Assembly (NCBI RefSeq): GCF_031085175.1 | Contig: NZ_JAVHUY010000014.1 | Coordinates: 124,001-188,000 of the forward strand | Direction of reading: 5' to 3' | Source of the DNA: Phytohabitans maris | GTDB lineage: Bacteria > Actinomycetota > Actinomycetes > Mycobacteriales > Micromonosporaceae | DNA length: 64,000 bases | Shown: piece after piece, positions 15,599-24,452 of the stretch | Layout: every line of letters starts with the position of its first letter | Position numbering within the stretch: position 1 is the first letter of the stretch | Translations under genes and position numbers: made by a program | The notes under the pieces: model-generated | The model's database searches: none | Seen by the model: the letters and a program-made list of their open reading frames with translations, nothing else | Told to the model about the DNA's origin: nothing

Positions 15599-17201
15599 GG
15601 CGCACCACGACCGCCCCGGCGAGCAACACGATCCCCAGCCCCACCAGCAGCACCTCCGGCCACACGCCCAGCCGGGTCGCGAGCGTGCGCGCGTCGGCGG
15701 TGCGCAGCTGGCGTACCACGACCTCCTGGGTGTTGAACCCGGTGTCCTGGTGCACCTTTCCGTCGGCGGTGACGAAGCCGGACACCCCGACGGTCGAGGC
15801 CATCAACGACTCCCGGCCGTGCTCGACCGCACGCAGCCGTACCATCGCCATCTGCTGGCGCGCCTCCGCGACGTCGAACGTCGCGTTGTTGGTCTGCACG
15901 GCCAGGATCCCGGCGCCGTTGGTGACGGTGTCCCGGACGATGCCGTCGTAGGCGACCTCGAAGCAGATGACGTCGCCGACCGCGACCGGCCCGGTCCGCA
16001 CGACGCCGGGACGGTCGCCGGCCACCATGTCCGCCACCCGGTCGACCTCCTTGCTGACCAGGCGGGCGACGTCGCGCAGCGGCATGTACTCGGCGAACGG
16101 CACCGGATGCCGCTTCACGTACGTCTGGTCCAGGTCGGGGCCGGCGCCGGGCCGCCACAGGATGCCGACGTTGCGGACCTCGCCCGTGGCCGGGCCGCGC
16201 AGGATGCCGCCGACCAGGATCGGGGCGCGGATCGCGGCGGCGGCGTCGGAGATGCGGGCGGCGGCGGTGGCGTCGCGCAGCGGGTCGACGTCGCTGGCGT
16301 TCTCCGGCCAGACGACCAGGTCCGGCTGCGGCTCCTGCCCGGCGGCGACCCGCCCGGCGAGCGCGATGGTGGCGGTGACGTGGTTTTCCAGGACGGCGCG
16401 GCGCTGGGCGTTGAAGTCCAACCCCATCCGGGGCACGTTGCCCTGCACGATGGCGACGGTGACCGGGGCGCCGCCCGGCGTCGCGGTGGGTACGAGCAGC
16501 CCGGCGGCGGGCACCGCGACGGCGCCGGCGGCCAGCGCGGCGGCGGAGAGCACCAGCCGGCCGCGGGCCAGGCGGGCCGGCCACAGGTTCCACGGCCGCC
16601 AGGCGGCGGTGACCAGCAGCCCGCCGGCGAGCGCCACCCCGAACGTGACCAGCGGCGCCCCACCCAGCGCGGCCAGCCGCACCAGCGGGGAGCCGTCCTG
16701 GCTGAACGCGAGCCGCCCCCACGGGAAACCGCCGTACGGGGCGCGGTCGCGCAGCGCCTCCTGCGCCACCCACAGCAGCGCGGTCGCCGGCGGCCACGCC
16801 CAGCGGAAGCGGTCGACGAGCGGCGAGACGTAGGCGCCGGCGCCGCCGAGCAGCGCGACGAACGCGGCCTGCAGACCCGACAGCAGCAGCCACGGCGCCA
16901 GCCCGGTGTGCAGGTTGGTCCAGCTCAGCAGCATCAGGAACAGCACCAGCCCGGCGAGCGCCCCCAGCCCCAGCCCGGCCCGGAACCGGCGCCGGTGCAC
17001 GGCCGCGGCCAGCAGCGCGACACCGGCCGGGGCCAGCCACCACACCCCGTAGGTGGGGAAGGACAGCAGCAGCGCCACCCCGGCCGCGACCGCCATCGCC
17101 GCGCCCGCGGCCAGCGGGAGGGGATGCGGGGCCTCCCGCCGCTGCGATTCGGGAGAGTCGGCCTCGGACGCCGCAGTCTCGGCGGGCTCCACCATGGTCA
17201 C
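15591..17201 (-). CDS. lnt: Apolipoprotein N-acyltransferase
   Basis: A 536-residue membrane enzyme that adds the third acyl chain to lipoproteins. About six TMs fill residues 30-235; the nitrilase-like catalytic domain runs from about 245 to 505, and a final TM lies near 512-532. The triad is Glu in VVWPENASD, Lys in TYVKRHPVPF and Cys in GDVICFEVAYDG. The first 28 residues are charged and Ser/Glu-rich, longer than usual. It heads a unit with the NAT gene. Confidence 0.94.
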   Translation of the reverse strand: MTMVEPAETAASEADSPESQRREAPHPLPLAAGAAMAVAAGVALLLSFPTYGVWWLAPAGVALLAAAVHRRRFRAGLGLGALAGLVLFLMLLSWTNLHTGLAPWLLLSGLQAAFVALLGGAGAYVSPLVDRFRWAWPPATALLWVAQEALRDRAPYGGFPWGRLAFSQDGSPLVRLAALGGAPLVTFGVALAGGLLVTAAWRPWNLWPARLARGRLVLSAAALAAGAVAVPAAGLLVPTATPGGAPVTVAIVQGNVPRMGLDFNAQRRAVLENHVTATIALAGRVAAGQEPQPDLVVWPENASDVDPLRDATAAARISDAAAAIRAPILVGGILRGPATGEVRNVGILWRPGAGPDLDQTYVKRHPVPFAEYMPLRDVARLVSKEVDRVADMVAGDRPGVVRTGPVAVGDVICFEVAYDGIVRDTVTNGAGILAVQTNNATFDVAEARQQMAMVRLRAVEHGRESLMASTVGVSGFVTADGKVHQDTGFNTQEVVVRQLRTADARTLATRLGVWPEVLLVGLGIVLLAGAVVVRRG

Positions 17202-17335
17202 CTGCCGAAGCCTAGCGCCCGCGGGCGGCGGGAGCCGGTCGTGGGACGCTGGCGAGCGAAGCGAGCGGGACCAGCCCAGCCCCGCGGGCGGCGACCGCTG
17301 GTCCCGGGAACGACGCGACGGGGGCGGGCCGAGAC

Positions 17336-17621
17336 GGAAAATCGGGGCGCCGCCGTAGCGGCACCCCGATGCTCCCAGGCCCTACCCGGGTCCGGTGCGA
17401 CAGTTGATCTCCACGACCTTCGGACCGACGGGACGAATGCTGGCTGCCCCCGCGCCGCCGTTGTCTACTGGCCGCGGTCACCCCCCTGCCGTAGCACCGA
17501 CTCAGCTCCTCGGCCGGTCCGCGCCGCCCCGCCGACCCCCGCCCGCTGGACCTGGTGTCGGCTTGCTTGGCCAGCTGGCGAAGGGACGAAGCGAACAACA
17601 GCCGCTCCCCGTTGTAGGACC
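17336..17621 (-). ncRNA. Candidate structured non-coding RNA, about 286 nt
   Basis: The minus strand between the GlmL-like gene and lnt has a promoter (17657-17627), an expected start near 17621, and a strong hairpin with a T-tract ending near 17336. The first bases of the RNA (AGGUCCUAC, 17622-17614) pair exactly, with one G-U, with GUAGGGCCU at 17385-17377, so the two ends close on each other, with the terminator right after. This is the plan of 6S-like and Ms1-like polymerase-binding RNAs. I do not see the conserved cores of RNase P RNA, tmRNA, SRP RNA or a cobalamin riboswitch. Identity is not established. Confidence 0.7.
17341..17370 (-). terminator. Terminator of the candidate ncRNA
   Basis: Stem of ATCGGGG/CCCCGAT plus GCCGC/GCGGC with a 1-nt internal mismatch and a 4-nt loop. 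It is followed on the minus strand by TTTTCC. Confidence 0.8.
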
Positions 17622-17626
17622 TAAAG

Positions 17627-17657
17627 ACGGTACGTGCCGCCCCCCGTGCGCTGTCAA
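17627..17657 (-). promoter_or_regulatory. Promoter of the candidate ncRNA
   Basis: Consensus -35 TTGACA (17657-17652), 19-bp spacer, -10 TACCGT (17632-17627). It is one of the few perfect -35 boxes in the window. The predicted start is at the closing stem of the RNA. Confidence 0.7.
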
Positions 17658-17694
17658 CCACTGCGGCGTGTCGACGCCCGGCGTGTTTCAGCGG

Positions 17695-19125
17695 TCACCC
17701 GCCGCACAGGTGATCATGCAGGAGAGCGAACGCGGCCGCCGGGTGGTCGGCCGCCAGCAGGCCCGCCGCCGCCAGCACACACTCCCGATCGACCACTGTG
17801 GCCGCTGCCCGCGGCAGCGGCCACCCGCCGCCGTGGTCGGACAAAACCGCATCGAGTACGCCGCGCGCGTCCCCGGCCGGCGAATGGCGAAGGACACCGC
17901 CCGAGCCGACCACCACGGACACCTCGCGCAGGTCCCGCCGCCCGAAGCCGCCCGCCTCCCCGCGCGCGTGCCGCCGCACCGCCACGGTCGCCGCGATGGT
18001 GGCGAGCCGCAGGTCCACGCCGGCCGCTGAGCCGCGACTCAAAGCTGACCCACCGCTCAGCGCTGAGCCGCCAGTCAGGCTTGAGCGGCCGGTCAGTGCT
18101 GACCCACCGCTCAGGCTCGGGTCACCGGCCGAGGTTGGGTCACCGGCCGGGGTTGATTCGGCGCTCAGGGTTGAGTCGCCGATCAGGGCCGGGTCGGCGG
18201 CGCGGAGCCGGGCGGCCTCGGCGAGCGCGGCGTCGTGCGGCAACTTCTCCGCCGCGGCGGCCGCCACGACGCCCGGCGCGCTCCACCGCACGCCCAGGTC
18301 CCCTTCGACGGTACGGGCCCGGGGGAGGGTGCCGGCCGCCTCGGCGGGCCGCTCCGCCCCCGGCGGCAGCGCCGAGTACACGTCGGTGGTGGCCCCGCCC
18401 ACGTCGACCACGAGCAGCCCGCGGCCGGTGCGGTCGGCGAGCAGCTCCACGCCGGCCAGGACCGCGTCCGGGGTCGCCGCCCGCACCAGCCGCGCGAACC
18501 GCGCCCCGAACCGCCCGCCGATCACGTGCCGCAGGAACACCTCCCGGATCGCCGCCCGCGCCGGCCCCGCCCGCAGCACACCGATCCGCGGCAGCACATT
18601 GTCCACAATGCTCGCTCCACCGAGGACGGCCCCGACCTCGCCGGCGGCGTCCGCGTTGCCGGCCACCACCACCGGTACCCGCCACCGGCTACGGGCCAGC
18701 CGCCGCGCGTTGTGCACCAGCACCTCGGCGTCACCGCCGTCCGTACCACCGGCCAGCAGGACCACGTCGGGGCGGGCGGCACGCAGGTCCCGCACCCCCG
18801 CGGCGTCCAGCGGCCCGGCGGCGACGTGCACCACACGGGCCCCCGCCGACAGGCCCACCCGGTGTCCCGCCTCCGCGGTGACCAGCCGCTCGAAGCCCAC
18901 CACCGCGAGCCGCAGACCGCCACCGGCGGACGAACACACGTACCAGGGAATCGACGCGGCCCGCAGCCCCGCGGTGGCGGCCCGGACCGCGGCGCCGAGC
19001 CCGGTCATGACATCGGGGACGGTCGTGGGGTGGGCGGCGGTCGCCACCAGCCGGCCGTCGCCGGCGTCGACGACGGCCACCTTCGTGTAGGTGGAGCCGA
19101 CGTCCGCGCAGGCGACGACGCTCAC
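17695..19125 (-). CDS. GlmL/MutL-type ATPase of the lysine aminomutase cluster
   Basis: A 476-residue protein of the glutamate mutase L family (actin-like ATPase). Phosphate motifs are DVGSTYTKVAVVD at residues 8-20 and VVDVGGATTDVYSAL mid-protein; GGTDGG and VGSGGVLRH are also conserved. Related ATPases accompany B12-dependent carbon-skeleton and amino mutases and are thought to reactivate them, so it probably serves KamD/KamE. An insertion of about nine 6-residue repeats (GGSALS-like) splits the conserved body. It overlaps the kal gene by 4 bp and ends the operon. Confidence 0.88.
   Translation of the reverse strand: MSVVACADVGSTYTKVAVVDAGDGRLVATAAHPTTVPDVMTGLGAAVRAATAGLRAASIPWYVCSSAGGGLRLAVVGFERLVTAEAGHRVGLSAGARVVHVAAGPLDAAGVRDLRAARPDVVLLAGGTDGGDAEVLVHNARRLARSRWRVPVVVAGNADAAGEVGAVLGGASIVDNVLPRIGVLRAGPARAAIREVFLRHVIGGRFGARFARLVRAATPDAVLAGVELLADRTGRGLLVVDVGGATTDVYSALPPGAERPAEAAGTLPRARTVEGDLGVRWSAPGVVAAAAAEKLPHDAALAEAARLRAADPALIGDSTLSAESTPAGDPTSAGDPSLSGGSALTGRSSLTGGSALSGGSALSRGSAAGVDLRLATIAATVAVRRHARGEAGGFGRRDLREVSVVVGSGGVLRHSPAGDARGVLDAVLSDHGGGWPLPRAAATVVDRECVLAAAGLLAADHPAAAFALLHDHLCGG
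18019..18180 (-). repeat. Coding 18-bp tandem repeats in the GlmL-like gene
   Basis: About nine degenerate 18-bp units encode GDSTLS, GDPTSA, GGSALT, GGSALS and similar hexapeptides. They lie between the second phosphate motif and the C-terminal lobe. Unit variation keeps the frame. It is likely a flexible surface loop that varies in copy number. Confidence 0.8.
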
Positions 19126-19487
19126 GGCACGACGACGGTGCCCACGGCGGTGACCGCCACCACCGGCGGGTCGAGCACGGCCGCGCCGGACCCGCCGGAC
19201 CCGCGGCAGACGACCACGCAGGAGAACTCGAGCGTGCGGCTGCGCGTGCCCACCCGGGTCACGGTGGCGGTGGCCTCCACGACGTCACCGGCCCGCACCG
19301 GAGCCCGGAACTGCACGTCCGAATAGGACGCGAACAGCCCCTCGTCGCCGTCCATCCGGATGCACACCTCGGTGGCGACGTCGCCGAAGAGCCCCAGCGC
19401 GTACGCCCCGTCGACCAGGTCACCGGCGTAGTGCGCGTTCGCGTACGGCACGTACCGCCGGTGGGTGACCGTCAGCCCGACGCTCAC
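19122..19487 (-). CDS. kal: 3-aminobutyryl-CoA ammonia-lyase
   Basis: A 121-residue hotdog-fold protein. It opens with RRYVPYANAHYAGDLVDGAYALGLFGD, typical of Kal, followed by the hotdog strands (YSDVQFRAPVRAGDVVEATATV). Kal releases ammonia from L-3-aminobutyryl-CoA to give crotonyl-CoA, the last amino-loss step of the 3,5-diaminohexanoate route. It overlaps kamE and the GlmL-like gene by 4 bp on each side, so all are one tightly coupled operon. Confidence 0.88.
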   Translation of the reverse strand: MSVGLTVTHRRYVPYANAHYAGDLVDGAYALGLFGDVATEVCIRMDGDEGLFASYSDVQFRAPVRAGDVVEATATVTRVGTRSRTLEFSCVVVCRGSGGSGAAVLDPPVVAVTAVGTVVVP

Positions 19488-20251
19488 GCCGCCACCACCT
19501 TCTTCTCGGCTGCCTTCTTCTCGGCAGCCAGGGCGTGCACCAGGTAGCTGGCCACCTCCCGCGGGGTGGTGCCACGTCCGAAGATCCGATCCACACCCAG
19601 CTCCCCGGCCATCATCTCGTCGAAACGCGGCCCACCCGCCACCAGCAGCGGCCGCCGCCCGGCCGGGAACGCCTCACGGAACGCCGCCGACATCTCCCGC
19701 ACGTTGTGCAGGTGCGCGTCCCGCTGCGTGACCACCTGTGAGACGAGCACCGCGTCGGCCCGCTCCACCCGGGCCGCCTCCACCAGCTCCGGCACCGTCA
19801 CCTGGGCGCCGAGGTTGAGCACCCGCAGCTCCCGGTAGTACTCCAGACCCTTCTCACCGGCGATCCCCTTGACGTTGAGGATCGCGTCGATCCCCACCGT
19901 GTGCGCGTCCGTGCCGATACAGGCGCCGACCACGGACAGCTTGCGCCGCAGCCGCCGCTTCACCGCCGTGTTGACCTCCTTGGCCGACAGCAACGGATAG
20001 TCCCGCTCCGCCACCCGCACCGCCCCCAGGTCGACCAGGTGGTGCACCCGCCCGTACACGACGAAGAACGTGTAACCGTCCCCCATCTGCCGCGCGTGCA
20101 CCAGCATCGCCGGATCCAGACCCATCTTCCCGGCCAACTGCAGCGCCGCCCCCTCGGCCCGCTTGTCGTGCGCCACCGGCAGCGTGAACGACACCTGCAC
20201 CATCCCGTCCCCGGTCGTATCCCCGTACGGCCGCACGACCCGCCCAGTCAC
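19484..20251 (-). CDS. kamE: Lysine 5,6-aminomutase beta subunit
   Basis: A 255-residue B12-binding subunit. The cobalamin motif is Asp115-x-His117-x-x-Gly120 (GTDAHTVGID). Lys128 lies 11 residues after His117, the same spacing as the His133/Lys144 pair of the Clostridium sticklandii enzyme, so it is the likely PLP lysine. The N-terminal dimer region has HARQMGDGYTFFVVYG. With KamD it moves the terminal amino group of beta-lysine from C6 to C5. GTG start within a GTGA overlap with kamD. The Lys/Ala-rich tail is extra. Confidence 0.95.
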   Translation of the reverse strand: MTGRVVRPYGDTTGDGMVQVSFTLPVAHDKRAEGAALQLAGKMGLDPAMLVHARQMGDGYTFFVVYGRVHHLVDLGAVRVAERDYPLLSAKEVNTAVKRRLRRKLSVVGACIGTDAHTVGIDAILNVKGIAGEKGLEYYRELRVLNLGAQVTVPELVEAARVERADAVLVSQVVTQRDAHLHNVREMSAAFREAFPAGRRPLLVAGGPRFDEMMAGELGVDRIFGRGTTPREVASYLVHALAAEKKAAEKKVVAA

Positions 20252-21795
20252 GCCGCCTCCAGAAGCTCGGTCGCCGGGTTGTAGTAGTCGGCCTCGTGGG
20301 CGGCCACCCCGTCCAGGCCCTTGCCCCGGTCCGCCGGGCGCTTCATGATGCCGAACGTCCCGTCCGCGATCGCGTCCAGCAGCGAACCCTCGGCGATCCG
20401 CCCCAGCAGCGCCACCGCCTCCCGCAACACCTCGTGCGCCCGCCGCTGGATGAACCCACCCGGCGCCGGCACGAAGTCCTCGTGCAAGCCACCGGCCGCG
20501 CCCAGCACGTAGCGCACGTTCTGCAGGGCGATGTCCCGGTCGGACAGCCACGGCGTCACCACCGCCTCCGTCATCATCCCCACCAGCAGGATCCCCTGCC
20601 CGGTCAGCGCACCCACCAGGTTGAAGAAGCCGTCCAGCAGGTTGCCCCGAAACACGTCACCGGTCATGTGCCGGGTCGGCGGCATCCACTTCAGCGGCGC
20701 GTCCGGGAACAGCTCCCGGGCCAGCAGCGCGTGCGCCAGCTCCAACCGGAACGACTCCGGCAGATCCGGGTCGATCTCGAACGCGTGCCCCAGCCCCAGC
20801 TGCCAGTCCGCCAACCCCGCCTCGTGCGCGAAGTACTCGTTCAACAACTGGCTGACCGTCACCGTGTGCGCCGCCTCGACCGCGTCCGCTGTCGTCAGGT
20901 AGTTGTCCTCACCGGTGTTGATGACGATCCCGGCCCGCGCGTGCACCTGCCGCGAGAAGCGCTGGTCCACGAACGTACGGACCGGGTTGATGTCACGAAA
21001 CAGGATCCCGTACATCGAGTCGTTCAACATCATGTCCAGCCGCTCCAGCCCGGCCAGCACCGCCATCTCCGGCATGCACAGCCCCGACGCGTAGTTCGTC
21101 AGCCGCACGTACCGGCCCAGCTCCCGCGACGTCTCGTCCAGCGCCGCCCGCATCAGCCGGAAGTTCTCCCGCGTCGCATACGTGCCGGCGAACCCCTCCC
21201 GCGTCGCCCCCTCCGGCACGTAGTCCAGCAGCGACTGCCCCGTCGACCGGATCACCGCGATCACGTCCGCGCCCGCCCGGGCCGCCGCCTGCGCCTGCGG
21301 GATGTCCTCGAAGATGTCACCGGTCGCCACGATCAGGTAGATCCACGGCCGGCGCGGCGCGTCGCCGAGGCGCCTGACCAGCCGCTCCCGCTCGGCCCGC
21401 CGCCGGTCCACCAGACGCAGACCGGCCCGCACCTGCCGCAGCGCCGCCCGCCGGGACGCGGCGGCCCGGGCCGGCACCGCGAACCGCACCGAACCGGCCG
21501 CCGCCTTCTGCGCCAGCAGCGTCACGTCGTCCAGACCCTCGCGCAGCAGCGCGTCGAACACCGGCAACGCCACCCCGTGCCCCAACCCCACGTCGGCCGC
21601 GACCGCGTCGACCAGCCGGTTGACCCACGGGATCCCGTCCGGGTCGGCGCCGGTCACCCCCGCCAGCCGTAGCACCGCCCGCTCCACCGACACCGTCGTG
21701 TGCGAGCGCGCCAACTCCACCACGGGCCGCCCGACCTCCGCCGCGAGCGCCCGCGCCCGCGCCACGGTCACTGGATCGAGACCGAGCTTGCCCAT
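20248..21795 (-). CDS. kamD: Lysine 5,6-aminomutase alpha subunit
   Basis: A 515-residue TIM-barrel subunit of the adenosylcobalamin- and PLP-dependent mutase. Full length; marks are the start KLGLDPVTVARARALA, ATGDIFEDIPQAQAAARAGADVIAVIRSTGQSLLDYVPEG near 155-195, NYASGLCMPEMAVLAGLERLDMMLND, and the end GIMKRPADRGKGLDGVAAHEADYYNP. It is coupled to kamE. The ATG at 21795 opens the standard protein, and a 100-bp hairpin-rich gap separates it from the amidohydrolase gene upstream. Confidence 0.96.
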   Translation of the reverse strand: MGKLGLDPVTVARARALAAEVGRPVVELARSHTTVSVERAVLRLAGVTGADPDGIPWVNRLVDAVAADVGLGHGVALPVFDALLREGLDDVTLLAQKAAAGSVRFAVPARAAASRRAALRQVRAGLRLVDRRRAERERLVRRLGDAPRRPWIYLIVATGDIFEDIPQAQAAARAGADVIAVIRSTGQSLLDYVPEGATREGFAGTYATRENFRLMRAALDETSRELGRYVRLTNYASGLCMPEMAVLAGLERLDMMLNDSMYGILFRDINPVRTFVDQRFSRQVHARAGIVINTGEDNYLTTADAVEAAHTVTVSQLLNEYFAHEAGLADWQLGLGHAFEIDPDLPESFRLELAHALLARELFPDAPLKWMPPTRHMTGDVFRGNLLDGFFNLVGALTGQGILLVGMMTEAVVTPWLSDRDIALQNVRYVLGAAGGLHEDFVPAPGGFIQRRAHEVLREAVALLGRIAEGSLLDAIADGTFGIMKRPADRGKGLDGVAAHEADYYNPATELLEAA

Positions 21796-21835
21796 GCCGC
21801 ACCCTCCTGCCCGCTCCCCGGGCTCCGCCCGGAAG

Positions 21836-21889
21836 ACCAGGCCCCTCGTCCGCAACCCGGAAGCGCCTGGTCCCCGGGCGAAGCCCGGG
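21836..21889 (-). promoter_or_regulatory. Intercistronic hairpins before kamD
   Basis: Two dyads fill the only real gap in the operon: ACCAGGC/GCCTGGT with a 22-bp spacer, and CCCGGGC-GAA-GCCCGGG. A further CCCGGGC...GCCCGG dyad lies at about 21817-21832. They could stabilise or attenuate the downstream message. Confidence 0.5.
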
Positions 21890-21895
21890 AACATC

Positions 21896-23446
21896 TCACT
21901 CCTCGTAGATGACCCGGCCGCGCAGCACCGTGCGGCGGCACACCGGCAGCTCGTCCAGCACCGGCAACCCGTGCGACAGCCCCGCCGGCACCGACCACAC
22001 CGCGAACGTCGCCGGCGCACCCGGCACCAGCACCCCCTCCGAGCCCCGCTGGTCGCGACTGCGGGGCTCGCTCCTCGCGCCCTCGATGTCCCTGGGCAAC
22101 GCCCGCCAACCACCCCGGGTATGCGCCGCGAACGCCGCCCGCACGCTCATCCGGTGCACCGGGTTGAAGTGCCGCACCGCCGCCCGCACACCGCCCCACG
22201 GATCCAGCGGCGTCACCGGCGAATCCGACCCGAACGCCAGCGCCACCCCCACCCCGTGCATCGCACCCATCGGGTTCGACTCCAGCGACCGGGCCACCCC
22301 CAGCCGCTGCGCGTACATCTGCGACTCCCCACCCCACAACCGGTCGAACGCCGGCTGCATGCTCGCCACGATCCCGTACTCGACGAAACCCGCGATCAGC
22401 CGCTTGTTGACGATCTCGGCGTGCTCGACCCGGTGACGGGCATCCCGCAGCCGCTCCACCCCCAGCTTTCGCGCCGCCTCCGCGAACCCGGCCAGCACCG
22501 TGCCGATCGCCGCGTCACCGATCGCGTGGAACCCGCCCTGCACCCCGTGCGCCGCGCAGTCCAGCAGATGGTCCCGGACCTGCTCGACGCTCACGTACCC
22601 GTGACCACACCCGTCCGTGTCCAGATAGGACTCCGACAGGTGCGCCGTCTGCGAACCCAACGCCCCGTCCGCGAACAGGTCACCCCCGGCACCGACCGCA
22701 CCGAGCTCCTTCGCCTTCGCCGCCGACAGCAGCTCCCCCCAGTACCCGTACACCTCGGGAAACCCCTGACCGGACAGGGCGAGCAACCCGGTGAAATCCG
22801 CCTCCCCCGACGTGCCCGGTCCACCGCACTCGTGCACCGCCGCGATCCCCAACTCCGCCGCCCGCGCCAGCGCCACCCGCTGCGCCCGCCCCCGCTGGAC
22901 CGCCGGGACCGAGCCGAGCGCCAGCTCCCGCACCACGTGGTGCGCCTCCCGCCGCACCCAACCGGACTCGTCGAAACCCGGCCTACCGCGCGCCGCCGCG
23001 AGCAGCGAAGGCGTACAGAGCGCCGAGTGGATCGAGGCCTGCGACAGGTACGCCCGGCGCCCACCCGCGGCCCGCTCCAGCGCCGCCGCCTCCGGCTTGG
23101 CCTGGTCGTCCCACGTCGTCTCGTCCCACCCGTGCCCCAGCACCACCGCGTCACCCGGCAGCTTGCCCGCGAACGCCGCCACCGCGGCCAACACCTCGCC
23201 CGCCGAACGCGCACCACTCAGGTCGAGCCCGGACAGCGCCAGCCCGGTATCGGTCAGATGCACGTGCGCGTCGACGAACGCCGGCGTGACCAGCGCACCG
23301 TCGAGATCCACGGTGACATCGGCGGAAGGGGCCTCGGCGTCCGGCCCGACCCACGCGATCACGCCGTCGCGCGCCAGCAGGGCGGTCGCCGTCGGGTCCG
23401 CGGGGCTGTAGACGGACCCGTTCCGGTACAAGGTGGAGTCGCTCAT
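21896..23446 (-). CDS. YtcJ-type amidohydrolase inside the lysine operon
   Basis: A 516-residue amidohydrolase_3 protein. It has the metal motif DAHVHL near residues 59-64, GHGWDET, FADGALGSQTAHL, the metal His residues in GFHAIGDAAI and RVEHAEIV, and GSDSPVTPLDPW. Such enzymes open amides, cyclic amides or related C-N bonds. It starts within the kdd stop (ATGA) and so is coupled. It is not a known step of the lysine route; it may hydrolyse a lactam side product. A palindrome-bearing in-frame insert (RSEPRSRDQRGSEG, 22025-22070) interrupts the C-terminal region. Confidence 0.88.
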   Translation of the reverse strand: MSDSTLYRNGSVYSPADPTATALLARDGVIAWVGPDAEAPSADVTVDLDGALVTPAFVDAHVHLTDTGLALSGLDLSGARSAGEVLAAVAAFAGKLPGDAVVLGHGWDETTWDDQAKPEAAALERAAGGRRAYLSQASIHSALCTPSLLAAARGRPGFDESGWVRREAHHVVRELALGSVPAVQRGRAQRVALARAAELGIAAVHECGGPGTSGEADFTGLLALSGQGFPEVYGYWGELLSAAKAKELGAVGAGGDLFADGALGSQTAHLSESYLDTDGCGHGYVSVEQVRDHLLDCAAHGVQGGFHAIGDAAIGTVLAGFAEAARKLGVERLRDARHRVEHAEIVNKRLIAGFVEYGIVASMQPAFDRLWGGESQMYAQRLGVARSLESNPMGAMHGVGVALAFGSDSPVTPLDPWGGVRAAVRHFNPVHRMSVRAAFAAHTRGGWRALPRDIEGARSEPRSRDQRGSEGVLVPGAPATFAVWSVPAGLSHGLPVLDELPVCRRTVLRGRVIYEE

Positions 23447-24450
23447 GCGCCCAGTCTGCCCTCGAACAACTCCCGCACGGCTGAGACTTCGCGCACCAGG
23501 TCGAGCGCGTACGCCGCGTGCCCCGGCACATACCCGTTGCCGATCAGCATCGTCACGTCCGCCGCCAGCCCCTCCGCGCCCAACGCCGCCGCCGCGAAGC
23601 TCGTCGCCATCGAGAAGAACACCACCGTGCCGCCGGCCGCGGTCGCCAGGATCGCCCCGTGCTCGCACCCCGGCACGTCCACGCAGACCACCGTCACGTC
23701 CACCGGCTCACCCACCGCCGCCGCGACCGCCACCGGGTCACGGGCGTCCGCGACGACCACCTCGTCGGCCAGGCCGGCACCGCGCAACAGCGCGGCCTCC
23801 GCCTCGTCCACGACCACAGCCGTGGTACGGGCAGCGCCCGCGGCCCGGGCCGCGGCCAGTGACAGCGAGCCACTCTTGCCCGCCCCGCCCAGCACCGCCA
23901 CGGCTCCGCCGGGTCGCACCACCCGCGCCGTCAACGCCGGCGCCCCGCACACGTCCAGCACCGCCAGCGCCAGCCGGGAGTCCAGATCCTCCGGCAGCAC
24001 CGCCGCCACCGAGCGGGCGAACAGGATCGCGTGCCCCGTACACGGCACCTGCTCACCGCCGCCGTCCCAGGTCGTACCGGCGATGTGCAGCGGGGTGAGC
24101 GTGAGCGAGACGAGCGTGGCCACCCGGTCACCGACCTTCAGCCCCAGCGGCGACGCCGGACCCACCTCGTCGACGGTGCCGATCAGCATCCCGCCCGACC
24201 CGGTCACCGGATTGTGCATCTTGCCCCGCCGCCCGACGATGTCGAGCACCTCGGCCCGCACCGCCGCACCGTCACCGCCGTGCTTCTCCCGCAGCTGGCG
24301 AAAGCTCGCCGCGTCCAGGTTGAGCCGCTCGACCGCGATCCGCACCTCGTCCGCGCCCACCTCCGCACGCGCGTCCAGCCGCTGCGCCGCCTGCGGGAGC
24401 ACCCCCGCCGGCGCCAGCACGCGATGCAGCCCAACCGGTGAAGTAATCAA
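23443..24450 (-). CDS. kdd: L-erythro-3,5-diaminohexanoate dehydrogenase
   Basis: A 335-residue NAD-dependent oxidative deaminase that turns 3,5-diaminohexanoate into 5-amino-3-oxohexanoate. Family marks are SPVGLHRVLAPAGVLPQAA at the N-terminus, NPVTGSGGMLIG, LHIAGTTWDGGGEQVPCTGHAILFA, and the Rossmann stretch VAVLGGAGKSGSLSLAAARAAGA. The start is TTG at 24450 behind a GAGGGCAAGG site; an internal GTG is the alternative. It is the first gene of the leftward operon and diverges from kamA across 50 bp. Confidence 0.93.
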   Translation of the reverse strand: MITSPVGLHRVLAPAGVLPQAAQRLDARAEVGADEVRIAVERLNLDAASFRQLREKHGGDGAAVRAEVLDIVGRRGKMHNPVTGSGGMLIGTVDEVGPASPLGLKVGDRVATLVSLTLTPLHIAGTTWDGGGEQVPCTGHAILFARSVAAVLPEDLDSRLALAVLDVCGAPALTARVVRPGGAVAVLGGAGKSGSLSLAAARAAGAARTTAVVVDEAEAALLRGAGLADEVVVADARDPVAVAAAVGEPVDVTVVCVDVPGCEHGAILATAAGGTVVFFSMATSFAAAALGAEGLAADVTMLIGNGYVPGHAAYALDLVREVSAVRELFEGRLGA

Positions 24451-24452
24451 CC

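Noticed and set aside
17212-17661. A 149-codon minus-strand open frame (MVDSARGAARTVF...) between the GlmL-like gene and lnt
   Set aside because: It crosses a consensus promoter, paired RNA ends and a terminator. The later part is Arg/Pro-rich GC shadow, with no ribosome site; better explained as a non-coding RNA gene.
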